Assembly (NCBI RefSeq): GCF_040438645.1
Contig: NZ_CP159253.1
Span: 248,001 to 312,000, forward strand
Origin: Mesorhizobium sp. WSM2240
GTDB lineage: Bacteria; Pseudomonadota; Alphaproteobacteria; Rhizobiales; Rhizobiaceae
DNA: 64,000 nucleotides
Direction: 5' to 3'
Positions 35,897-43,243 of the stretch are shown here, one piece after another. The notes under the pieces are model-generated. The model worked only from the letters and a program-made list of their open reading frames with translations, was not told the origin of the DNA and ran no database searches. The first letter of the stretch is position 1, and every line of letters begins with the position of its first letter. The position numbers and the translations under genes are program-made.

Positions 35897-37498
35897 ATGT
35901 CGATCGCCGTGGAAAAGCAGGATTTCGCTCAGGATGTGAGCCAGGAGAGCCGTTCGCGGCGTTCCGGCGGCCGGGAGGCGCGGCGCGCCATGCGCGCAGC
36001 GCCGTTGGCCGATGACGTTCGGCCGATCCGGCCAGGGCTGGAGGGTGGCAGGTACAAGCCTTTGGGCCAGAACGATCTCGAGCGTATCCACGAGGCGGTG
36101 CTGACGCTGCTTGAAACCGTCGGTTTCGCCAACGCAATTCCAAGCTGCATCGAGGCCTGCACCCGGGTCGGCGTGATACTCGGCGCAGACGGCCGCCTGC
36201 GCTTTCCGCGCGAGCTAGTCATGTCGACAATCAGGAACGCGGCGCGCAACTTCACGCTGTGCGGGCAGGACCCAAAGCACGACATGGTAATCCAGGGCAA
36301 GCGCGTGCATTACGGCACGGCGGGTGCCGCCGTGCATCTCGTCGATGTTGAAAAGCGCGAGTACCGTGAATCGCTGCTGCAGGACATCTACGACGCGGCG
36401 CGCATCGTCGACGGGCTGGACAATATCCATTTCTTCCAGCGGCCGATGGTGCCGCGCGACGTTCCCGACCCGCTCGCTATGGATTTCAACACACTCTACG
36501 CCTGCGTGATGGGCACGTCGAAACATGTCGGCACGTCCTTCACTGTTCGCGAGAACGTCGCGCCAGCGCTAGAAATGCTTTACGCCATCGCCGGCGGCGA
36601 GGAGAATTTCCGCGCCCGGCCCTTCGTTTCCAATTCGAACTGCTTCGTCGTGCCGCCGATGAAATTCACCGAGGACGCCTGTGGCGTGCTGGAAGCCTGC
36701 GTGGAAGGCGGCATCCCGATCCTGCTGCTTTCCGCCGGCCAAGCCGGCGCCACCGCGCCGGCTGCCATTGCAGGCGCCGTCGTGCAGGCGGTGGCCGAAG
36801 TGCTGGCGGGGCTTGTCTATGTCAACGCGCTGAAACCCGGCCACCCCGCAATCTTCGGCACATGGCCGTTCGTCTCGGATCTGCGCACCGGAGCCATGTC
36901 GGGAGGCTCTGCCGAGCAGGCGCTGCTCACCGCCGCTTGCGCGCAGATGGCGCAGTTCTACGACCTGCCGGGCGGATCGCCGGCAGGCATGGCGGATTCC
37001 AAGCTGCCCGACATCCAGTCGGGCTACGAAAAGGGCATCACCAATGTGATGGCCGGCCTGTCCGGCCTGAACCTCGTCTATGAATCGGCCGGCATGCACG
37101 CTTCGCTGCTGGGTTTCTGCCTGGAAAGCCTGATCATCGACAACGACATGCTCGGCCACTGCCAGCGCTGCGTCCGCGGCATCGAGGTGACCGACGCCGC
37201 ACTTTCGATCGACACCATCGCCGAAGTCTGCCTCAATGGTCCCGGCCATTATCTCGGCAACGAGCAGACGCTGCGGCTCATGCAGACCGAGTATTTCTAT
37301 CCCGCTGTCGGCGACCGCTTCTCGCCCAAGGAATGGAACGAGAAGGGCAAGCCGGACATACTCAGCAGAGCCATTGCCGAGAAGAAGCGCATTCTCGCCG
37401 AGCGTTTCCCGCGCCACGTGCCGAAGGCGATCGACGATCGCCTGCGCGCAAGGTTCGGCGAATTGATCAAATTGCCGCGGAGCGGCATGGGCGGCTGA
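35897..37498 (+). CDS. MttB-family (trimethylamine methyltransferase-like) protein, non-pyrrolysine
   Basis: This 533-residue protein (from MSIAVEKQDF, with GGAG upstream) matches the MttB superfamily: 'LGQNDLERIHEAVLTLLETVGFANAIPSCIEACTRVGV' near residue 55, 'YGTAGAAVHLVDVEKREYR' and 'ILLLSAGQAGATAPAAIAGAVVQAVAEVLAGLVYVNALKPG'. No in-frame TAG is present, so it lacks pyrrolysine and belongs with the betaine-type demethylases such as MtgB. It may pass a methyl from a quaternary amine to a corrinoid protein. No corrinoid protein or second methyltransferase is adjacent. Confidence 0.88.
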   Translation: MSIAVEKQDFAQDVSQESRSRRSGGREARRAMRAAPLADDVRPIRPGLEGGRYKPLGQNDLERIHEAVLTLLETVGFANAIPSCIEACTRVGVILGADGRLRFPRELVMSTIRNAARNFTLCGQDPKHDMVIQGKRVHYGTAGAAVHLVDVEKREYRESLLQDIYDAARIVDGLDNIHFFQRPMVPRDVPDPLAMDFNTLYACVMGTSKHVGTSFTVRENVAPALEMLYAIAGGEENFRARPFVSNSNCFVVPPMKFTEDACGVLEACVEGGIPILLLSAGQAGATAPAAIAGAVVQAVAEVLAGLVYVNALKPGHPAIFGTWPFVSDLRTGAMSGGSAEQALLTAACAQMAQFYDLPGGSPAGMADSKLPDIQSGYEKGITNVMAGLSGLNLVYESAGMHASLLGFCLESLIIDNDMLGHCQRCVRGIEVTDAALSIDTIAEVCLNGPGHYLGNEQTLRLMQTEYFYPAVGDRFSPKEWNEKGKPDILSRAIAEKKRILAERFPRHVPKAIDDRLRARFGELIKLPRSGMGG

Positions 37499-37507
37499 AG
37501 GCGATCG

Positions 37508-38047
37508 TCAATTCGCGGCATCGGCGCGGGCTGCAGCTGATCCGCCGGTCTTGCGCCTGACGATCTCCTCGTAAGCAGCCTGCAATCTGGCGCGGACCGG
37601 AACCATGCCGGCATATTTGGGGTCCCGCGGCTCTCCGAGATGCTCTTCGCGCAGTTCGGACATGAACTGCTCCCACATGGCCGGTCCGCCCTCCTCCATC
37701 AGTTTCGCACGGATGCTCAACTCCTCGCTGACGGGCAGCCATCTGCTGCCCCACGCGCCGAGATGCGCCATGATCGGCACTAGCGCGATCGACATTTCGG
37801 TCAGGCTGTAGATCGCTTTCTGCTTGTGACTGGGATCGTCGGCCCTGGTCAGCATACCCTGCTCGACCAGCATTTTCAGGCGGTCGGCCAGAATGTTGGA
37901 CGAGATCGCCTCCTCGGAACGCAGCATCTCGCGGAAGTGCCTCTTCCCGCCGAAGATCATGTCGCGGAGGATCAGTAAGGACCATTTGTCGCCAAACACC
38001 TCGACCGAAAGATTGATCGGGCATCCCGACCGGCGATCCGCATCCAT
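37508..38047 (-). CDS. HxlR-family transcriptional regulator
   Basis: The product is about 179 residues, from MDADRRSGCPINLSVEVFGDKWSLLILRDMIFGGKRHFREML. The winged helix-turn-helix and the N-terminal Cys in GCPI are typical of HxlR proteins, some of which sense electrophiles through that Cys; a C-terminal extension (residues 110-179) is longer than in the minimal family. It is divergent from the hydrolase-SRPBCC-GST genes, and a promoter with an overlapping palindrome lies between them. Confidence 0.88.
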   Translation of the reverse strand: MDADRRSGCPINLSVEVFGDKWSLLILRDMIFGGKRHFREMLRSEEAISSNILADRLKMLVEQGMLTRADDPSHKQKAIYSLTEMSIALVPIMAHLGAWGSRWLPVSEELSIRAKLMEEGGPAMWEQFMSELREEHLGEPRDPKYAGMVPVRARLQAAYEEIVRRKTGGSAAARADAAN

Positions 38048-38070
38048 TTTCACATTCCCCAAAAAACCGG

Positions 38071-38124
38071 TTGCATTGTCGCATCAGTCTTCATATAGTG
38101 CAACCGATTGCAAAATGCAATCGG
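38071..38124 (+). promoter_or_regulatory. Sigma70-type promoter with overlapping HxlR operator
   Basis: TTGCAT at 38071-38076 and TATAGT at 38094-38099 are spaced by exactly 17 bases and point at the hydrolase gene. CCGATTGCA at 38104-38112 mirrors TGCAATCGG at 38116-38124 with a 3-nt centre, covering the expected transcription start. GGTTGCA at 38069 and TGCAACC at 38099 form a second inverted pair. The arrangement suggests repression by the divergent HxlR protein. Confidence 0.7.
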
Positions 38125-38150
38125 ATTTGTGATGGCGAAAGAGGTGAGGG

Positions 38151-39070
38151 ATGGCGGACGCAGAAATCATTGCCGGCCGGCCAAATGGCAGGGCAGGACC
38201 ATCTGAGAGGAAGTCGCCCTCGCGTGAACGGGTGATCCGCGACAGCGGTGTGGAAATCGCCACCGAAGCGTTCGGCGACCCCGCAAATCCTCGCGTGCTT
38301 TTGATCATGGGCGCGATGGCTTCAATGCTCTGGTGGCCCGAGGAATTCTGCCGGCGCCTGGCCGCACAGCAGCGCTATGTTATCCGCTACGACAACCGCG
38401 ACACCGGCCTGTCGACTACCTACGAGCCGGGCCCGCCACCCTATACGGAAGATGACATGATTGCCGACGCCATTCGCGTTCTCGATGGCTATGGAACCCG
38501 GTCGGCCCATATTGTCGGCATGTCGGCGGGCGGCATGATCGCTCAATACGTCGCTCTTGAGTATCCGGGGCGCGTTACCTCATTGACGGCGATCAGCACA
38601 TCGCCGGTTGGAGCCGACACTTCCGATTTACCGCAAACGACCGACGCCTATTCGGCGCATTCGTCGGCTGGCGCAGAAGTCGATTGGTCGGACCGGGCGC
38701 AAGTTATCGAGTTCATGGCCAGGGAAGCACAATGCTCGCCGGCACCACCCATCCGCACGACGAGGAGGATGCACGCAGGCTTATCGCCCACGACTATGAT
38801 CGTGCGAAAAACTTCGCCAGTGCAACCAATCACTTCCTGCTGAGAGGCGGCGACCAATGGAAGGGCCGCCTGCGCCAGATGAGGGCGCCGCTGCTCGTCA
38901 TTCATGGCACGGCGGACCCGATCTTTCCGGTCGAGCATGGCGTCGGGCTCGCCGAAGCCGTTGACGATGCGAGGCTCGTCCAGCTCGAAGGCGGCGGCCA
39001 CGAGATCCACCGGAACGATTGGGGCGAAATCATCGCCGCAATTGTACAACACACCACCCGAAACAGTTAA
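38151..39070 (+). pseudogene. Alpha/beta hydrolase, frameshifted
   Basis: The first frame encodes the N-terminal two thirds, with 'VLLIMGAMASMLWWPEEFCRRL', 'RYDNRDTGLST' and the nucleophile elbow GMSAGGM. Near 38730, after 'VIEFMAREAQ', the reading passes to another frame, which continues 'MLAGTTHPHDEEDARRLIAHDYDRAKNF' and supplies the acid and base residues in HGTADPIF and GGGHEIH. A one-base deletion explains the change. If the sequence is right, the product lacks two of the three catalytic residues; a sequencing slip is the alternative. It leads a plus-strand series with SRPBCC and GST genes. Confidence 0.8.
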
Positions 39071-39092
39071 GCGCAGACTGAAGGAGAAAGCC

Positions 39093-39560
39093 ATGACCCA
39101 TCGTTCCGTTACGCACTCCACCTTTGCAATAGAACGCACCTATGACGCGGCGCCGGAAAAGGTGTTCGCCGCCTGCGCAGATCCGGCAAAGAAGCGCCGC
39201 TGGTTTGTGGAAGGCGAGGGCTGGCACATCGACAAATTCGAAATGGACTTCAGGCCGGGCGGCATCGAATCGAGCGTTTTTCGCTTCGGTGACGGGCCGG
39301 AGGGCCGCAACGACACGGTCTACCTCGACATCGTCGAGAACCGCCGCATCGTCAGCGCCTACACGATGGTCATCGGCGGCAACCGCATTTCGGCTTCGCT
39401 CGGGACTATGGAGTTCGAGCCGGCTGGCGACGGGACGCGGCTGAAATACACCGAACAGGGCGCGTTCCTGGACGGCCACGACAATGCCGCGCAGCGCGAA
39501 TCCGGCTGCCGCGAATTGTTGGAAGCGCTCGCCGTAGAACTCGGCCGGCAGGCCGCTTGA
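39093..39560 (+). CDS. SRPBCC/AHSA1-domain protein
   Basis: This 155-residue protein shows the AHSA1 pattern: 'IERTYDAAPEKVFAACADPAKKRRWFVEGEGWHIDKFEMDFRPGG' and a C-terminal 'TRLKYTEQGAFLDGHDNAAQRESGCRELLEALAVEL'. The fold forms a hydrophobic cavity for a small ligand. AAGGAGA precedes the ATG. It lies 22 bases after the hydrolase gene and 11 before the GST gene, so all three are probably co-transcribed under the HxlR-type promoter. Confidence 0.85.
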   Translation: MTHRSVTHSTFAIERTYDAAPEKVFAACADPAKKRRWFVEGEGWHIDKFEMDFRPGGIESSVFRFGDGPEGRNDTVYLDIVENRRIVSAYTMVIGGNRISASLGTMEFEPAGDGTRLKYTEQGAFLDGHDNAAQRESGCRELLEALAVELGRQAA

Positions 39561-39571
39561 GGAGAATCGAC

Positions 39572-40198
39572 ATGCAGAAACTCGAAGGTATAAAACTCCA
39601 CCAGGGCGACGGCCCGAACTCCTACCGAGTGCGCATCTTCCTGGCCGAAAAGGGCCTCGAAGTTCCGCTGGTCCGGATCGATTTCGGCGAGATGGAGCAC
39701 CGCGCGCCAGAATTCCTCAAGCTGAATTCGCTCGGCCAGATCCCGGTGCTCGAACTCGACGACGGCACGGTCATCACCGAAAGCGTCGCCATCTGCCGTT
39801 ATTTCGAGGCGCTCCATCCAACCCCGCCGCTGTTCGGCGCGAATGCGGTCGAACAGGGCAAGGTCGAGATGTGGAACCGGCGCGTCGAGATCGAGATATT
39901 CGGCACGATCGGCAACGTGGCGCTGCACACCGCCGAACTCTTCAAGCATAGGCTGACGCAGTTTCCGGCATTCGCGGAAACCCAGCGCGCGCTCGTGCCG
40001 CGCAAATGGGAATGGCTCGACCGCGAAATGGCCGACGGCCGCCCGTTCATCGCCGGCGACAAATTTTCGGTCGCCGACATCACCGGCATGACCGTCTCGT
40101 GGTTGGGGGAGTTCTTCGGCATGCCGATCCCTGACGGCCTGCCCAATGTCGGCCGCTGGAACGAGCGCGTCCGGGCGCGGCCGAGCTGGAATGCGTAG
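39572..40198 (+). CDS. Glutathione S-transferase family protein
   Basis: This 208-residue protein has the thioredoxin-like GST N-domain ('PNSYRVRIFLAEKGLEVPLVRIDFGEMEHRAPEFLKLNSLGQIPVLELDDGTVITESVAICRYFEAL') with the cis-Pro in GQIPVL and the ES glutathione pair, then an all-helical C-domain with 'FSVADITGMTVSWL'. It would conjugate glutathione to electrophiles, consistent with an HxlR-controlled detoxification unit. GAGGAG precedes the chosen ATG. Confidence 0.88.
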   Translation: MQKLEGIKLHQGDGPNSYRVRIFLAEKGLEVPLVRIDFGEMEHRAPEFLKLNSLGQIPVLELDDGTVITESVAICRYFEALHPTPPLFGANAVEQGKVEMWNRRVEIEIFGTIGNVALHTAELFKHRLTQFPAFAETQRALVPRKWEWLDREMADGRPFIAGDKFSVADITGMTVSWLGEFFGMPIPDGLPNVGRWNERVRARPSWNA

Positions 40199-40279
40199 CG
40201 CAGACCGAACAGCGGCGCCTTCGCCGACAGCGCAACTGAATCGGACTTCAAACGCCGCGCAATGTGGGAGGAGGTATTC

Positions 40280-40864
40280 GTGACAAAAGTAGTGCTGTCG
40301 TTTTCGATGTCGCTGGACGGCTTCGTCGCCGGTCCGGATGTCGGCATAGACGAGCCGATGGGACGCGGCGGCGAGCGGCTGCACGACTGGCTGTTCAAAT
40401 CGTCGAGTGAAATCGACGCGGAAAAAGCGCGGGATATTTCGCAAAGAGTCGGCGCGACGATCATCGGCCGCCGCACTTTCGATGTCGGGATCGGGCCGTG
40501 GGAGGACGCGCCCTACCCCGTTCCGAGCTTCGTGCTCACGCATGAGGAGCGCCAGCCGCTCGCCATGAAGAGCGGTACGTTCATTTTCGTCAGTGACGGC
40601 GTTGAGAGTGCGCTGAGGAAAGCGCGCGAGGCGGCGGGTGACAAGGACATTGTGGTGATGGGCGCGGACATCGCCCGGCAATATCTGGCTGCCGGGCTCG
40701 CAGACGAGATCGTCATCCAGTTGGTGCCCGTGCTTCTCGGCGCCGGCACACGGCTGTTCGACCGACTGAACGATGGGACGATCGAGCTTGAACAAACCGG
40801 CGCGGTCCAGTCGCCGTCCGTCACGCATCTGAGATACGCAATTCGACGGAATTCTGAACAATAA
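40280..40864 (+). CDS. Dihydrofolate-reductase-like (RibD C-terminal domain) reductase
   Basis: The product is 194 residues from the GTG at 40280 (VTKVVLSFSMSLDGFVAGPD), with GGGAGGAGG upstream. 'TIIGRRTFDVG' and 'VVMGADIARQYLAAGLADEIVIQLVPVLLGAGTRLFD' are the hallmark segments of the family. Such proteins bind NADPH and reduce unknown substrates; true folate reduction is not established for them. It follows the GST gene by 80 bases on the same strand. Confidence 0.85.
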   Translation: MTKVVLSFSMSLDGFVAGPDVGIDEPMGRGGERLHDWLFKSSSEIDAEKARDISQRVGATIIGRRTFDVGIGPWEDAPYPVPSFVLTHEERQPLAMKSGTFIFVSDGVESALRKAREAAGDKDIVVMGADIARQYLAAGLADEIVIQLVPVLLGAGTRLFDRLNDGTIELEQTGAVQSPSVTHLRYAIRRNSEQ

Positions 40865-40937
40865 GAATGATCTGGAGGCGGCACGTTCCTCCCACAAGGG
40901 GGCCCAGCGAGGCATCGCCGACGCCCGAGCCTTTCCG

Positions 40938-40959
40938 GGCCAAAAAGTAAACTGTCCCC
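40938..40959. repeat. Orphan half of the GGGGACAGTTTACTT repeat
   Basis: AAAAAGTAAACTGTCCCC matches the right arm of the elements at 15924 and 19445. I see no left arm in the preceding 75 bases, so this is a truncated copy between convergent genes. Confidence 0.65.
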
Positions 40960-41034
40960 CATCGCTCTGACGATGTTCGGGCGGATGGCCTGGCACTACC
41001 AGAGATTTCGTGGCTGGCGATCGAACAGGCGCTT

Positions 41035-41592
41035 TTACGCGCTGGTCGCCGCGCGCATCGCCCGGGCCCGATAGAACAGGAGCAGCGCGTAAACGACCAT
41101 CAGCGCAGTGACGATGCGGACTAGAACGACCGCGCTGGAAAGCGGAATGAACAGCAGGGCCAGGCCGAACACTATGTAGAGCCCTCCACCGATCATTGCG
41201 GGCCACAGCCTCGAGCCGCGCTCATGGCCGATGAAGCCGGATAGAAACTCCATTATCCCGACGAGGATGGCGAGCAATCCCACCAGGCTCGTCATGAAGC
41301 CCAGGCTGAAGATGCCGAGCAGCACCGGACTGAACAGCACGATCAGACCGGCCGCGATCGAGAGGCCGTTGCGTACGAGTTCGAACCAGAAAATGCTGGT
41401 CCTCGGACCCGAGAATTTCATCGCCGCCAGGCCGAGCGCGCCATCGATCAGCAGCAGGCCGCCGCCCGCCAGAACAAGGAACCTGACCGCTTGGGCGGGA
41501 TAGATGAATGCAAGCAGCGCCGCCACCGCCATAAGCAGTCCGCGCAATGCCGTGAGTAACGCATCGATACGATCGGATTCCCCCACTGCCAT
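41035..41592 (-). CDS. HdeD/DUF308-family membrane protein
   Basis: This 185-residue protein (from MAVGESDRID) has six hydrophobic segments in three pairs, the layout of HdeD, which in enterobacteria is linked to acid resistance. 'GGGLLLIDGALGLAAM' and 'GLLAILVGIMEFLSGFIG' are family-like. It is monocistronic, converging on the reductase gene. The role here is not established; membrane stress is the best guess. Confidence 0.8.
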   Translation of the reverse strand: MAVGESDRIDALLTALRGLLMAVAALLAFIYPAQAVRFLVLAGGGLLLIDGALGLAAMKFSGPRTSIFWFELVRNGLSIAAGLIVLFSPVLLGIFSLGFMTSLVGLLAILVGIMEFLSGFIGHERGSRLWPAMIGGGLYIVFGLALLFIPLSSAVVLVRIVTALMVVYALLLFYRARAMRAATSA

Positions 41593-41664
41593 GATGCTCT
41601 CCCGAGTTGCGCCGTCGCGACCATCGTGCCGGCCTCTTTGCAATTGCTATCTCTCCAGCTGTAC

Positions 41665-42435
41665 TCACGGCGCCGCCTTCAGCGTGGCCAGGGCAGTTCC
41701 GGAGCCGTCGAGCAGGGTAAGCGTGCCGTCCTCGACGGTGTAGGACGCGGTTTTCGCCAGCGCGGCCAAAAACGCCGCCTCCTGTTTCACCTTGGGCTGT
41801 TCGCAGGCCATCATGGTGGAAAACACGTCGCTTATCTTCAGCTTCGCGCCATCGAAACTCGCCTGGCCGCCGAAGCTGTTGCAGCCGCCATTGCCGCTGA
41901 TCTTGCCCTCCTCGTCGAAGGTAAGCGTCGAAGCTACGCCCGCGGCCGTGTCGTCGCGCCCGAGGCTGGACAGGCGCCAGCTTGTGCCCTTGAGCGATCC
42001 TGTCCCGGTCGAGTTTTCAGGCGCGGATTTTTCGGCTACACGGACCAGCAGCACGGATATGGGTGTAGCCGGCTCCTGCGCATCGATTGGCGCAGGCGTT
42101 TCGTTCGCGAACCAGGTCGCGCCGTCGACCTCGATGCGGGCCATGAGCCCGTGCGCCTTTTCAGGCATCAGACGTGCGGCATCGACGACAAGAGAGAAAG
42201 CGATCGGAACCTGGCCGGTTGGATGGACCGAAGCCTCGCCGATCACGTCGGGCGGCGTTTGCGTCGTGTCCACCAGTTGCAGCACCAGGGTGGTGTCATC
42301 AGATAGGGCCATGCGTTCGCGATAGAAAACGCTGCCGCCGATGGTGAGGTCCGCCGCCTGCGTTGCCGAAGGCAGGAAGGCGGCGACCACGGCGAAATCG
42401 AATGCTGCAAGGCGGCGACGGTCGATCAAAGCCAT
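41665..42435 (-). CDS. Exported YbaY-like plus META-domain protein
   Basis: This 256-residue protein (from MALIDRRRL) has a signal peptide cut after TQA near residue 27. A YbaY/YscW-like beta domain follows ('LTIGGSVFYRERMALSDDTTLVLQLVDTTQ... TGQVPIAFSLVVDAARL'), then a META domain at about residues 145-256 ('LKGTSWRLSSLG... FDEEGKISGNGGCNSFGGQASFDG... STMMACEQPKVKQEAAFLAAL'). META domains occur in the heat-shock protein HslJ, and combinations with YbaY-like modules are known. An envelope role is likely. The next gene on the strand encodes MliC. Confidence 0.8.
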   Translation of the reverse strand: MALIDRRRLAAFDFAVVAAFLPSATQAADLTIGGSVFYRERMALSDDTTLVLQLVDTTQTPPDVIGEASVHPTGQVPIAFSLVVDAARLMPEKAHGLMARIEVDGATWFANETPAPIDAQEPATPISVLLVRVAEKSAPENSTGTGSLKGTSWRLSSLGRDDTAAGVASTLTFDEEGKISGNGGCNSFGGQASFDGAKLKISDVFSTMMACEQPKVKQEAAFLAALAKTASYTVEDGTLTLLDGSGTALATLKAAP

Positions 42436-42658
42436 CAGCTTCCTCCGCTCCAGGTGAGATGCCGCCTGCGTCGTTCCGTACCGGAGGGATGTTGCGGAGA
42501 AAACCTGCCGCCGGCTCTCTATACCGTCATCGCTCAAATTTCTGTCGCGACATGTCCCTCAAACACCGTCGGCACGCATCCGGCGAACAGGATACCAAGC
42601 TTTCCCGGCTCCACAAGCCGCAGGGCCTGCTGTAACGGTTACGGTTGCGCCAAGCAGT

Positions 42659-43063
42659 CTAACCCGCAGGCTCGGCCGTGCAGGCCTCGATCTCGACAGC
42701 CTCGGGCGCGGTGTGATCCATCAGCATCTCGCTGAGCGTCGCATCATCTCCCTTGGTCCACCATTGCAGGCCCTTGTCGGGCGACAGGCCCTGCTCGGTA
42801 GCGTAGCGCGCGCCCGAAGCCGCACGGACATTGTACATCTCGAAGGTGCGGCCCCTGTATTGGAGCCGCGCGGTCGGCGCGTCCGGATCGGTGTTGTCAT
42901 AGCGGGCGATGACGGTCTGGCTGCTCTCGCACCGGTACGTCACCATGATGACGTCTTCGGCCGCAGCCGGCACGGCCGGCGTATCCGGCTGATCGGCGAA
43001 AGCCGCCGATGCAGCAAGCGACAGCGACAGGCAGAGCGAATGGCGCAAAACGGCTCGGGGCAT
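42659..43063 (-). CDS. MliC-family lysozyme inhibitor-like protein
   Basis: This 134-residue exported protein has a signal peptide (MPRAVLRHSLCLSLSLAASA, cut near AFA at residue 23). The mature part holds the MliC pattern: VTYRCESSQTVIARYDN, then 'RLQYRGRTFEMYNVRAASGARYATEQ' and 'LQWWTKGDDATLSEM'. The SGxxY and WxxK elements form the lysozyme-binding loop in MliC/PliC. There is no lipobox Cys at the cut site, so it would be soluble in the periplasm. Confidence 0.82.
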   Translation of the reverse strand: MPRAVLRHSLCLSLSLAASAAFADQPDTPAVPAAAEDVIMVTYRCESSQTVIARYDNTDPDAPTARLQYRGRTFEMYNVRAASGARYATEQGLSPDKGLQWWTKGDDATLSEMLMDHTAPEAVEIEACTAEPAG

Positions 43064-43243
43064 ATCGGTGTCCTCCTAGTTTGGCGGGCCGGTCGTCGCC
43101 GGCGACCGATCCGCCCGACAGCAGCACCGCCATCCAGCGGCCGGACGGGTCCTGAGCGCAATAGACGATGAAGACCATCAGCATCGGCACGCCGCTGGCC
43201 GGCAATCTCGGCCAGCGGGCGCGGGATCGCCCGCCGCTCGCTC

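Noticed and set aside
34120..35898. A 592-codon reverse-strand open frame
   Set aside because: Antisense to the MocR regulator; composition of a shadow frame.
35897..37498. Pyrrolysine-containing trimethylamine methyltransferase
   Set aside because: The gene is open from start to stop with no internal TAG, so pyrrolysine decoding is not needed.
39359..41206. A 615-codon reverse-strand open frame
   Set aside because: Runs antisense through three real genes and an intergenic repeat; no recognisable domain.
43079..43205. Possible small reverse-strand gene MPASGVPMLMVFIVYCAQD
   Set aside because: The hydrophobic start is attractive, but the frame runs on antisense and out of frame into the MliC gene region and has no ribosome site I trust.
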